A DNA stretch of 23,141 nucleotides from DATFPK01 sp035264885 (lineage in GTDB: Bacteria > Actinomycetota > Thermoleophilia > Solirubrobacterales > 70-9), in contig DATFPK010000113.1 of the NCBI GenBank assembly GCA_035264885.1, positions 1 to 23,141 on the forward strand, given 5' to 3'. Positions 14,632 to 21,532 of this stretch are shown here, in pieces. Every line of letters begins with the position of its first letter. Positions within the stretch are counted from its first letter, which is position 1. The translations under genes and the position numbers were made by a program. The notes below the pieces were generated by a model. That model was not told the DNA's origin. It ran no database searches and worked only from the letters and a program-made list of their open reading frames with translations.

Positions 14632-14636
14632 ACGCT
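14631..14636 (+). promoter_or_regulatory. -10 element, leaderless start of the TetR gene
   Basis: TACGCT is followed by 7 nt and ATG 14644. It is the same hexamer as at 303. The open frame extends upstream of this ATG, but the promoter excludes any earlier start. Confidence 0.6.
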
Positions 14637-14643
14637 TCGATCA

Positions 14644-15273
14644 ATGCCGCGCCGGGCGAAGATCCGTCCCGATGAGCCCGGCCGCGAGCGGATCCTCGAC
14701 GCGGCCCGGGCGCAGTTCGGCGAGCGCGGTTACGACGCCACCTCAATCGCCGAGATCGGGGCGGGAGCCGGCATCTCGAAGTCCGTCCTCTACCACTACT
14801 TCGGCTCGAAGGCCGGCCTCTACCGGGCTCTGCTGGAGCACGACAGCCAAGAGCTGATCGAGGCCGTGGCCGCGGTCGTGCCCCCGCCCGACGCGGACGC
14901 GCCCCGCCTGCGCCCCGGTGTCGATGCCTTTCTGAAGTTCCTCTCCGAGCACCCGGGCACCTGGAAGCTGATGACGCGAGACCCGCCGGCCGACCCGGCT
15001 CTGCGCGACCTGCACCGGAAGATCGACCGCTCCGTCGCATCCACGCTGCGCCATCTGCTGGCGGACCCAGGCAAGCGCGAGTCCCGGCCGGAGCTCGTCG
15101 ATCTCATCGCGATGGCGGTGCGAACCTACGCATCCTGGTGGCAGCTCCACCGGGAGGTTCCGCGCGAGCAGGTCGTTGCCGCCATCGGCGATCTCGCCGC
15201 CGCGGCGGGGCGTCGCATCCGCAGTGGTCGAGCGGTTCGATCAGGTCAGGTCGTCAAAGCGGTGAACCGGTAG
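14644..15273 (+). CDS. TetR/AcrR family transcriptional regulator
   Basis: This is a 209-aa repressor. The N-terminal HTH domain is typical: RERILDAARAQFGERGYDATSIAEIGAGAGISKSVLYHYFGSKAGLYRALLE (residues about 14-65), with the recognition helix around SKSVLYHYF. The C-terminal ligand/dimer domain (about 70-209) is variable as usual. It contains FLKFLSEHPGTWKLMTRDPP and AVRTYASWWQLHREVP, and the effector is not predictable. It is divergent from the SDR gene, and two matching palindromes lie between the starts, one touching its own -10 element. The simplest reading is that it represses itself and the SDR gene, with the downstream NTF2-like gene in the same unit. The start is ATG 14644, set by the promoter and by the usual HTH position. 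Confidence 0.93.
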   Translation: MPRRAKIRPDEPGRERILDAARAQFGERGYDATSIAEIGAGAGISKSVLYHYFGSKAGLYRALLEHDSQELIEAVAAVVPPPDADAPRLRPGVDAFLKFLSEHPGTWKLMTRDPPADPALRDLHRKIDRSVASTLRHLLADPGKRESRPELVDLIAMAVRTYASWWQLHREVPREQVVAAIGDLAAAAGRRIRSGRAVRSGQVVKAVNR

Positions 15274-15289
15274 GAAGAGAGATCACGAC

Positions 15290-15856
15290 ATGTCGCGCGA
15301 ACCCACCGCACAGTCACCCGGTGAGCGGGACACTGTCGACCGGCTGCTGCTGCGGCTTCCGGTCCTGGCCAATTTCATCGGCGCCGGGATCGACCGGGTG
15401 CGACCGGGCTCGGGGCTTCGCCGCCGGCTGATCAGACTGCAGTTCGGGCGCGCGTTTGCGGCGATGGCGCGCAGCGACGTCGAGGTGGTCGTGCTGTATT
15501 ACGAGCCGGACGCGGAGGTCTGGGTGCGCGGGATGGCCGGGGTCGGGATCAGCGAGTGCTATCGCGGCCGCGACGGCGTCCGCGCGCTCTATGCCGACCT
15601 GGACGAGGCGTTCGACACCTGGAGCTGGACCATCCGGTCGGTGACCGACGCCGGCGACCAACTCGCCGTTCGGGCAGACTTCATCGGAGTCGGACGAGGC
15701 AGCGGCGTCACGACGACGGTCGAGGATGGGGGAACGGTCATCGAGCGCTCACCTCGCGGTCTCGTGACGAGGCAGGAATGGTTCGCGCAGCAGGGCGGAG
15801 GTGGCATGGCTGTCGAAGCCGCCGGGCTACCGCCTCAAGGCGCAGCCGCGTCCTAG
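15290..15856 (+). CDS. NTF2/SnoaL-like protein
   Basis: This is a 188-aa protein lying 16 nt after the TetR gene, with a GGAAGAGAG ribosome-binding site 8 nt before ATG 15290. Both genes probably share the TetR-controlled transcript. The centre reads as a SnoaL/NTF2-like alpha+beta cone: a helix with MARSDVEVVVLYYEPDAEVWVRG, then ECYRGRDGVRALYADLDEAFDTWSWTIRSVTDAGDQLAVRADFIGVG, and a final strand SPRGLVTRQEWF. In this family such proteins act as small-molecule isomerases, hydrolases or non-catalytic binding domains. The N-terminal 50 residues are an added helical, Arg-rich region. Its TAG stop is the first half of the promoter of the next gene. Confidence 0.82.
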   Translation: MSREPTAQSPGERDTVDRLLLRLPVLANFIGAGIDRVRPGSGLRRRLIRLQFGRAFAAMARSDVEVVVLYYEPDAEVWVRGMAGVGISECYRGRDGVRALYADLDEAFDTWSWTIRSVTDAGDQLAVRADFIGVGRGSGVTTTVEDGGTVIERSPRGLVTRQEWFAQQGGGGMAVEAAGLPPQGAAAS

Positions 15857-15859
15857 CAT
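15854..15859 (+). promoter_or_regulatory. -10 element sharing the stop codon of the NTF2-like gene
   Basis: TAGCAT is followed by 6 nt and GTG 15866. The TAG is also the stop codon of the upstream gene. Confidence 0.6.
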
Positions 15860-15865
15860 CCGCTC

Positions 15866-17872
15866 GTGAGCGCCGCCGACAACGGGCAGGGGTCCGGCCT
15901 CTGGCCGGCGCGGGCCTGGGCGGAGCTCGCGGGTTTCTGGGCGCTGGCGATCGCGTGGCCGGTCTACCAGGCGATCGCGGCCGGGCCCGAGGCGCTTACC
16001 GGCGTCGGTGCCCGCAGGGGCGACCTCGTCCTCGTGGTCGTCGTGGTCTCGCTGCTGGTGCCGACTGTGCTGCTCCTCGCCGAGTTGGCGGTGTCGCGCT
16101 TCGCGGGCGAGCGGGCGCAGAGCGCCACCCACGCCCTTCTCCTCGCCGCGATCGGCGCCTGCGCCGTGTGGCAGTGGCTGGTGGAGCGCGACCTCTCCGG
16201 CCTGCTTGCGCTTCTCGGTTACCTCCTGGCCGCGGCCGGAATCGCGGCGCTCTACCTCCGCTTCGCCGCGGCACGGGCCTTCGCCGGCGTCCTCGCCCTG
16301 GCCACTCCGGTCGTCGTCGCCGCCTTCGCCCTCAGCTATCCCGTCAGCGACGAAGTCCTCGCCCACGATGACCTCCCCGTCATCGAACCCATCGAAGCAC
16401 GCACGCCGGTCGTCCTCGTCGTCTTCGACGAGCTTCCGCTCGCGGCGCTGCTGGACGAGCGTGGCGAGATCGACGCCGGCCTCTTCCCGCACTTCGCGAG
16501 GCTCGCCGGGACCTCCACCTGGTACCCCAACGCCGTCGCGGTCGCCGACCAGACGACCTTCGCGGTGCCGTCGATCCTCACCGGGCAGGACCCCTTCAGC
16601 GGCGCCACCCCCGAGCCGCCGCCGCCGGGTCTCCCCGACTACCCGCAGAACGTCTGCACCCTGGCCAGGGCGGGTGGCTACGAGGTGCACGCCTACGAGC
16701 CGGTGACAGACCTCTGCGAGAAGGACTACGGCGAGGGCACGAAGGCCGGCCTGCTGGTGCGGAGGGGCGTCGGATCCTCCGGCCTGCCCGCCGAGGAGGA
16801 GGTCGCGCTGGCCCCGGGCGGCGTCGTCCAGGCGATGGCCCGGGGCTTCGCCTCGCTCTTCCCCGAGCCCTACTCGGAGTACGGCGACGACCGCGACGAG
16901 GCAATCGAAAGCTTCCTCGACGGAATGCCGAGGGAACCGCGCTCGCTGAGCGTTCTCCACATCGCCCTGCCCCACATCGACTGGCAGTACCTCCCGGACG
17001 GCCAGACCTATCCGACCCTGCGCGACCCGCGGATCTCGACCCTCGACTCTCCGCCGACCCGTAACGAGGTCAACCGCGACTTCCAGCAGATGATGATCCA
17101 GCTCGTCTACACCGACCGGCAGCTCGGCCGCGTGATGCGGCGGGTCCGCGCCGATGGCAACTGGGCCGACGCCCTCTTCGTCGTCACCGCTGACCACGGG
17201 GCCGCCTTCATGCCGGGCGGCAGCCGGCGCATCCTGGTCGAGCCAAACGCCGGCTGGATCCTGCCCGTTCCACTGCTGGTCAAGTACCCGGGCCAGACGC
17301 GCGGTCGCCGCGTCCCCGGCGAGGTCGACTCCCGCGACATCGCGCCGACCGTCCTCGAGGCGCTCGGCGTCCACCCACCCGAGGAGCTGGACGGCCGGTC
17401 GCTGATCGGCCGCCGCCCCGATCCCGTCGGCGCCTCCGTCACCGCGAAGGGTGTCCTGATCGGGACCTTCGAGTTCGACCGGGCCGAAGTCGAGCGGCGG
17501 CTCGATGTCGCGGAGCGGGAGCGAAACGCGCTGTTCGGCGACCGTAGCTTCTACGCCCTCGGGCGCCATGAGGACGTTCTCGGTCACCCGGCATCGCGGC
17601 TGACCGGCGACCGGCCGCTGCCGGCCGAGCCGGTCGCCCCCGAGCCACTGCGGGAGGTCGACACCGGCGCGCCGGAGATCCCTGCGTACTACGAGGCGTC
17701 GCTGCGGGTCACGGAGAACCCTGGGCCCCTCGCGGTTGCCGTCAACGGGCGGATCGCCGCCACCGCCCGCGCCTGGCTGTCCGGCGGCGCATGGCGGGTC
17801 GGCGTCGTCCTGCCCCCGTCGTCCTTTCGCGACGGCGCGAACCGGATCCAGGTCTACCCGATCCGCCGGTAG
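15866..17872 (+). CDS. Membrane-anchored sulfatase/phosphoethanolamine-transferase-like enzyme
   Basis: This is a 668-aa protein with four or five N-terminal membrane helices (about 20-40, 53-75, 87-104, 112-132, 138-158) and a large alkaline-phosphatase-superfamily domain outside the membrane. Metal-site motifs are VVLVVFDELP (D188, E189), LPHIDW (H370) and VVTADHGAAF (D443, H444). The nucleophile position in QTTFAVPSILTGQ is Thr (230 or 231), not the Cys/Ser of true sulfatases. That resembles PEtN and glycerol-phosphate transferases (LtaS group). It probably transfers or removes a phospho-alcohol group on an envelope glycan or lipid. The substrate is unknown. The last 100 residues (from about 570) form an extra beta-rich domain. 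The start is GTG 15866, 6 nt after TAGCAT. Confidence 0.87.
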   Translation: MSAADNGQGSGLWPARAWAELAGFWALAIAWPVYQAIAAGPEALTGVGARRGDLVLVVVVVSLLVPTVLLLAELAVSRFAGERAQSATHALLLAAIGACAVWQWLVERDLSGLLALLGYLLAAAGIAALYLRFAAARAFAGVLALATPVVVAAFALSYPVSDEVLAHDDLPVIEPIEARTPVVLVVFDELPLAALLDERGEIDAGLFPHFARLAGTSTWYPNAVAVADQTTFAVPSILTGQDPFSGATPEPPPPGLPDYPQNVCTLARAGGYEVHAYEPVTDLCEKDYGEGTKAGLLVRRGVGSSGLPAEEEVALAPGGVVQAMARGFASLFPEPYSEYGDDRDEAIESFLDGMPREPRSLSVLHIALPHIDWQYLPDGQTYPTLRDPRISTLDSPPTRNEVNRDFQQMMIQLVYTDRQLGRVMRRVRADGNWADALFVVTADHGAAFMPGGSRRILVEPNAGWILPVPLLVKYPGQTRGRRVPGEVDSRDIAPTVLEALGVHPPEELDGRSLIGRRPDPVGASVTAKGVLIGTFEFDRAEVERRLDVAERERNALFGDRSFYALGRHEDVLGHPASRLTGDRPLPAEPVAPEPLREVDTGAPEIPAYYEASLRVTENPGPLAVAVNGRIAATARAWLSGGAWRVGVVLPPSSFRDGANRIQVYPIRR

Positions 17873-17875
17873 CCT
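17870..17875 (+). promoter_or_regulatory. -10 element sharing the stop codon of the sulfatase-like gene
   Basis: TAGCCT is followed by 6 nt and GTG 17882. The TAG is also the stop codon of the upstream gene. Confidence 0.58.
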
Positions 17876-17881
17876 GCGCTC

Positions 17882-18265
17882 GTGGAGGCCGATCAGTACC
17901 AGGCGTCGGACGCTGCTCGCGCCGTCCTCGCAGCTCAGTCCCTCTACTACGTTACGACCGGCGTCTGGCCGATCGCGCACGACCGCAGCTTCCAGGCGGT
18001 GACGGGCCCGAAGGTCGACGTCTGGCTGGTGAAGACCTTCGGCGCGCTGGTCACCGCGGTCGGCGGCGCCCTCGGCGTTGCCGCCGCGCGGCGCCGCGGC
18101 TCACCGGAGACGCAGACACTCGCCCTCGGCGCCGCCGCGGCGATGGCCGGCGCCGACGCTTATTACGTCGCGCGGGGCCGGATCCCGCCGGTCTACCTCG
18201 TCGATGCGGCGGCGCAGGCCGCCCTCATGGCGGCCCTCCTGCTGTCGCGGTCAGGCGGCTCCTAG
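17882..18265 (+). CDS. Small multi-pass membrane protein of unknown function
   Basis: This is a 127-aa protein starting at GTG 17882. The sequence has an N-terminal helix (DAARAVLAAQSLYYVTTGVWPI), then three hydrophobic segments: VKTFGALVTAVGGALGVAAA, LALGAAAAMAGADAYYVAR and VYLVDAAAQAALMAALLLSR. The conserved-looking residues (YYVTTGVWP, DVWLVKTFG, ADAYYV, YLVDA) lie at helix ends. I recall similar four-helix hypothetical membrane proteins in actinobacteria and rhizobia but know no function. It lies right after the sulfatase-like gene with its own predicted promoter, and overlaps the convergent zinc-ribbon gene by 15 nt. Confidence 0.8.
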   Translation: MEADQYQASDAARAVLAAQSLYYVTTGVWPIAHDRSFQAVTGPKVDVWLVKTFGALVTAVGGALGVAAARRRGSPETQTLALGAAAAMAGADAYYVARGRIPPVYLVDAAAQAALMAALLLSRSGGS

Positions 18266-18490
18266 CCCCGTAGCCCCGTCGCCCGGGGATTCCCGCTTGG
18301 CGAGTTGGGGCAGCACCTTCGACTTCTCGCCCTTCTGGGCCGCGAGCGCGGTCCGCTTCAAGCGGAACGGCGAGAGGTCGAGGGCGACCGTCCGGCCGCG
18401 GCGGGCGCAGCGCGGGCAGTTCGCATACGGCAGGTACGCGCTGCCACTATGGAGGCTCAGACCACAACTGGAACACGTCAGGTACGGCAC
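18251..18490 (-). CDS. Zinc-ribbon protein
   Basis: This is a 79-aa protein. GTG 18490 is chosen because a strong AGGAGGAGGAA ribosome-binding site lies 7 nt upstream and the first residues MPYLTCSSCG lead straight into the motif. Two CxxC pairs (C6/C9 and C25/C28) separated by 15 residues form a zinc knuckle pair: CSSCGLSLHSG and CPRCARRG. The rest (RTVALDLSPFRLKRT and on) is basic and probably flexible, with a low-complexity C-terminus. It may bind nucleic acid or a protein partner. It is convergent with, and overlaps by 15 nt, the small membrane protein gene. A TAATCT element about 60 nt upstream on the minus strand could be its promoter. Confidence 0.8.
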   Translation of the reverse strand: MPYLTCSSCGLSLHSGSAYLPYANCPRCARRGRTVALDLSPFRLKRTALAAQKGEKSKVLPQLAKRESPGDGATGLGAA

Positions 18491-18641
18491 GTCGAACTTC
18501 CTCCTCCTCTGGCACCCCCTCACCGGCTCCCTGCCTGAAGCCAGCGAGAAACAGATTACTAGGTAGGAGGCCCGCTGTCCAGCGAGTACAAGCTGTTGTC
18601 CGGCGGTCGGCCCTTATGACCAAGACGCGGCCAGGGACGGC

Positions 18642-19037
18642 CTAGCGCCGCAGTGCCTCGAGCGCCTCGGCGCGGTCGGCGAAGACGACGCCGTGGTCGC
18701 TCATGCCGACGAGCTCCAGCACGCGCTTCACCTGGCGGGCCGGCCGGGCGGCGACGAGCCGGAGCCCTTCGTCGGCCTGGGCCGCCCATCCGCGAATCAG
18801 GACAGCGATCCCCGTCGAGTCGATGAACTCGAGGTCGGCGAGGTCGACCAGGACGCTGTACCCGTCCTGGCAGGCGGCCGCGATCGAGTCCGCGAGCCGA
18901 TCGGCGACGGCGAGGTCCAGCTCCCCGCGCGGATGGAGCTCGAGGATCCCGGCTTCGACCTCTTCGCTGGTCAAAGCAAAGCGGGACATGGTTGGCGCCG
19001 CGGGCGCCTGCCCGGGGCGGATGAGCGTGGTTGCCAT
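18642..19037 (-). CDS. STAS-domain anti-sigma factor antagonist
   Basis: This is a 131-aa protein of the SpoIIAA/RsbV type. The STAS core runs from about residue 28 to 128: GILELHPRGELDLAVADRLADSI, then VLVDLADLEFIDSTGIAVLIRGW with the phosphorylatable Ser in DSTG, and the closing GVVFADRAEALEAL. Unphosphorylated proteins of this family bind an anti-sigma kinase and release a sigma factor. No anti-sigma or phosphatase gene is in the window. The first 16 residues (MATTLIRPGQAPAAPT) are disordered, and MSRFALTSEE at residue 17 is an alternative start. ATG 19037 has GGAG 6 nt upstream. Confidence 0.9.
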   Translation of the reverse strand: MATTLIRPGQAPAAPTMSRFALTSEEVEAGILELHPRGELDLAVADRLADSIAAACQDGYSVLVDLADLEFIDSTGIAVLIRGWAAQADEGLRLVAARPARQVKRVLELVGMSDHGVVFADRAEALEALRR

Positions 19038-19131
19038 GGAGTCTCCAACGGTAGGCGTGGACGAAAGCCCTCCGCCTTGCCGCTCGGCTCCCCCCTCCAG
19101 GAGGCTCCGGCTACCAGACGCTCGCTGGAGC

Positions 19132-19479
19132 TTAGCCCCTCTGGGCCTCGAGCAGGAACATCTCGACCGCGACGTCGGCCCGGGTCATGACCTGGCTGTG
19201 GTAGTCGCGCACCTTCATGCCCGTGATCTCCTCGATCCGGGAGGTGATCTCGGGGGCCAGCTCGGCCTGCCAGGCCAGGCGCACGCCCCTTACGGCGTCC
19301 TCGCGATCGCGCTTGATCAGCTCCTCCTCGAACTGGAGGAAGCAGCGCCGCATGACGATGACGAGGAGGTCGTCGTTGACGTAGGCCTTCGCCTCGTCGC
19401 ATCCACGGCCGAAGAACCTCGCCTTCATCGTGACCATCGCGTTCGCCGCGTCGGCGAGCTGGTCCCCCGTCAGGTCCAC
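19132..19479 (-). CDS. DUF2294-like protein
   Basis: This is a 115-aa protein. GTG 19479 is chosen because TAGGGT lies 7 nt upstream and the frame before it runs antisense-like through the neighbouring gene. The pattern ARFFGRGCDEAKAYVNDDLLVIVM, then a helical linker, then ITGMKVRDYHSQVMTRADVAVEMFLLE matches DUF2294, small alpha/beta proteins with no confirmed function that are often found with stress or transport genes. Here it sits between an enolase-superfamily gene and a STAS gene, all on the minus strand, with its own predicted promoter. Confidence 0.8.
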   Translation of the reverse strand: MDLTGDQLADAANAMVTMKARFFGRGCDEAKAYVNDDLLVIVMRRCFLQFEEELIKRDREDAVRGVRLAWQAELAPEITSRIEEITGMKVRDYHSQVMTRADVAVEMFLLEAQRG

Positions 19480-19486
19480 GTCCGCG

Positions 19487-19492
19487 ACCCTA
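19487..19492 (-). promoter_or_regulatory. -10 element, leaderless start of the DUF2294 gene
   Basis: TAGGGT (minus) ends 7 nt before GTG 19479 and begins 4 nt after the TAG stop of the upstream enolase-superfamily gene. Confidence 0.55.
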
Positions 19493-19496
19493 ACCT

Positions 19497-20561
19497 CTAT
19501 TCGCTCCAGCGGAAACCCCGTGGGTCGAGGCGCGGCTCCATCGGGCTGCTCGGTAGGCCGGGAGGCGGCTCGGGCTCGTTGTACTCGCGCGGCGCCGTGT
19601 CGTTCGGGGTGTCCGGGTGAAACAGCGAGGCGAGGCACTGGATATGGCCGCGTCCGACGCCGAGCTCCCACTGGCCGCCGCCGTAGGCGCCGATCCCGTT
19701 GGCGTCGCAGTAGTCGTACATCTCGCAGAGGTGGGAGAGGCTGCCGACCCGGGAGGGCTTGATGTTGACCATCGTGGGCTTGAACGGCAGCGCCTCGACG
19801 TCGGCGATCGAGTGGATCGGGGCATCCCAGGTGATCCGGTCGAAGGCAGGCCGCAGGACCGGCCTCGTCTCCTCGTTCAGGTCCGGATCCTCGAGCCAGG
19901 CGCTCGGGAGCGCCTCGACGAGCTTGCCGTAGAGGACCGGGTCGGTCTCGATGTCGACGGGGGTGCCGCGGTAGAACCCCTTGAGGTCGAGCGAGTCGAC
20001 CGCGCCCGTCGCCACGAGCTCAGCAATCAGCTCGTCGGTCCAATCGTTGGCCGGGTCGAGCTTCAGGTGGAGGTCCGGGTAGCGGTCGAGCCTGCGGCGG
20101 ACCGGCTCGATCGAGGAGCGCGCTCCCTCCTGGAGGGGCGCGAGCCGCATCGACGCGACGAAGGTGATCGGCCGCGGCTCCCGCTCCACCACTTCGTGCA
20201 GCGCCCGGCCTGCCTGCCGCAGCGCGAGGTCGAGCGCCGCCGACTCGAAGGCCCAGCGCCGGTAGAGGCGGGAGACCTCCCGGGAAGGCTCCTCCGGGAA
20301 CAGGTCGAGACTCCCGACCAGCTCGCAGAGCTCACCGAGGGTGGCGGGACCCGTCAGATCATGGACCGGCCCCGCCTCCTGGAGGATGCCGTGGGCTTCG
20401 GGCTCGTACGTGACGTCCTCGCCGAGGCCCTCCTCGCCACCTCCCCTCATTCGGATCACCGTGGTGCGGCGCTCGAAGGAGCCGGCGTCATGGCTCAGGC
20501 CCTCGAGCTCGTAGCCGTCGATCTCAATCGGCAGCTCGGCGAGCGGGTCGAAGGTGGCCAC
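19497..20561 (-). CDS. Enolase superfamily protein (mandelate racemase/muconate-cycloisomerase-like)
   Basis: This is a 354-aa enzyme of the enolase superfamily, whose members abstract a proton next to a carboxylate using Mg2+. The N-terminal capping domain (about 1-130) is followed by a barrel in which a KLD lysine (K167), D192 (SLDLKGFY), E224 (AWLEDPDL), D246 (ITWDAPIH) and K268 (VNIKPSRVG) stand where the superfamily places its general-base lysines and three metal ligands. The active site therefore looks intact. The segment GAYGGGQWELGVGRGH near residue 292 is also family-like. The precise substrate (dipeptide, muconate, succinylbenzoate or sugar acid) is not determinable, and menaquinone genes are absent. 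The start is GTG 20561, 6 nt after TAGATT. Confidence 0.85.
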   Translation of the reverse strand: MATFDPLAELPIEIDGYELEGLSHDAGSFERRTTVIRMRGGGEEGLGEDVTYEPEAHGILQEAGPVHDLTGPATLGELCELVGSLDLFPEEPSREVSRLYRRWAFESAALDLALRQAGRALHEVVEREPRPITFVASMRLAPLQEGARSSIEPVRRRLDRYPDLHLKLDPANDWTDELIAELVATGAVDSLDLKGFYRGTPVDIETDPVLYGKLVEALPSAWLEDPDLNEETRPVLRPAFDRITWDAPIHSIADVEALPFKPTMVNIKPSRVGSLSHLCEMYDYCDANGIGAYGGGQWELGVGRGHIQCLASLFHPDTPNDTAPREYNEPEPPPGLPSSPMEPRLDPRGFRWSE

Positions 20562-20567
20562 GCGGCG

Positions 20568-20573
20568 AATCTA
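20568..20573 (-). promoter_or_regulatory. -10 element, leaderless start of the enolase-superfamily gene
   Basis: TAGATT (minus) is followed by 6 nt and GTG 20561. It lies in the 23-nt gap after the agmatinase stop. Confidence 0.6.
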
Positions 20574-20584
20574 GCGAGGCGAGC

Positions 20585-21532
20585 TCACCGCGCGCCCCGC
20601 AGCGCGACCAGCGAGAGCATCTCGTAGGCGATGTTGGCGGCGGCCAGCGCCGTCACCTGACCCGGTCCGTCGTAGGGCGGTGAGACCTCGACGACGTCGA
20701 ACCCGGCGAACTCGATGCCGGTCAGGGCGCGGACGAGCCCGAGGGCCTCTGCGGTCGTCGGGCCGCCCGGCTCCGGCGTGCCGGTGGCGGGAGCGAAGGC
20801 GGGGTCGAGGAAGTCGACGTCGAAGGAGAGGAACGCCCTGGCGTCCCCGACTCGCTCCCGGACCCGGGCCGCGTAATCGGGCGGGGTTAGCCTGCGCAGC
20901 TCGTCCCACGCAACGACCTCGAAGCCCAGGTCGGCCGGGGCCGCGACGTCCCCCTCCGAATAGACGGAGCCGCGCATCCCTGCGAGCAGCGAGCGCCCCG
21001 GGTCCACCAGCCCCTCCTCGACGGCGCGCCGGAAGGGCGTGCCGTGGAAGTAGCGCTCGCCGCCGTACTCGTCCCAGGTGTCGGCGTGGGAGTCGAGCAG
21101 GACCAAACCCAGAGGCCCGCCCTCGGCCGCCAGCGCCCGCAGCTCGCCGAGCGCCACCGAATGGTCGCCGCCCAGGCAGAGCGGCACCGCACCCCCGGCC
21201 GCGACCGGCGCGAGCTGCTCGGCGATCTGCCCGATCGCCCGGCCGGTGTCGCCCGGCGCCAGCGCCACGTCGCCCCAGTCGACGATCCGCAGCCCGCCGA
21301 GAACGTCGACCCGCTGCACGGGGTTGTAGGGGCGCAGCAGCACCGATGCCGAGCGGATCGCCTCTGGCCCGAACCGCTGGCCCGGGCGATAGCTCGTGCC
21401 CGTGTCGAAGGGAAGGCCGACGACAGCGACGTCCGCTCCCGCCAGGTCGCGGCTGTGCTCCTGCCGGGCGAACGTGCGGATGCCGGAGTACCGGGGCGGC
21501 GCGCTGCCGGGGTCGCTGCTGCCGGCGCTCAT
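20585..21532 (-). CDS. speB: Agmatinase / ureohydrolase family
   Basis: This is a 315-aa manganese enzyme that hydrolyses agmatine (or a related guanidine) to putrescine and urea. The ureohydrolase signature is complete: GGDHS (121-125, H124), DSHADTWDEY with D147, H149 and D151, and SFDVDFLDPAFAPATGTPEPGG with D238 and D240. The substrate assignment rests on context. The ATG overlaps the stop of a PLP-dependent Orn/Lys/Arg decarboxylase (ATGA), so the two are translationally coupled, and arginine decarboxylase followed by agmatinase is a known putrescine route. Guanidinobutyrase or another amidinohydrolase remains possible. Length and motif spacing are normal for the family. Confidence 0.9.
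   Translation of the reverse strand: MSAGSSDPGSAPPRYSGIRTFARQEHSRDLAGADVAVVGLPFDTGTSYRPGQRFGPEAIRSASVLLRPYNPVQRVDVLGGLRIVDWGDVALAPGDTGRAIGQIAEQLAPVAAGGAVPLCLGGDHSVALGELRALAAEGGPLGLVLLDSHADTWDEYGGERYFHGTPFRRAVEEGLVDPGRSLLAGMRGSVYSEGDVAAPADLGFEVVAWDELRRLTPPDYAARVRERVGDARAFLSFDVDFLDPAFAPATGTPEPGGPTTAEALGLVRALTGIEFAGFDVVEVSPPYDGPGQVTALAAANIAYEMLSLVALRGAR

Noticed and set aside
14281..14643. Upstream in-frame extension of the TetR gene
   Set aside because: It overlaps the SDR gene antisense and both operators. The HTH is correctly placed from ATG 14644.
15827..17980. 717-codon open frame on the minus strand opposite the sulfatase-like gene
   Set aside because: It is antisense to a gene with clear motifs. 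The product is a low-complexity Gly/Arg/Asp/Val mixture with no domain, as expected for the complementary frame of a high-GC gene.
18274..18288. CCCCG-TCGCC-CGGGG hairpin after the small membrane protein gene
   Set aside because: It is only 5 bp, has no T-tract and lies inside the coding region of the convergent zinc-ribbon gene. It is too weak to call a terminator.
19038..19131. Possible terminator between the DUF2294 and STAS genes
   Set aside because: GCTCC/GGAGC and CCAG/CTGG pairings exist, but the stem is interrupted and not followed by T residues. Nothing else is seen in this 94-nt gap beyond a GGAG ribosome-binding site.
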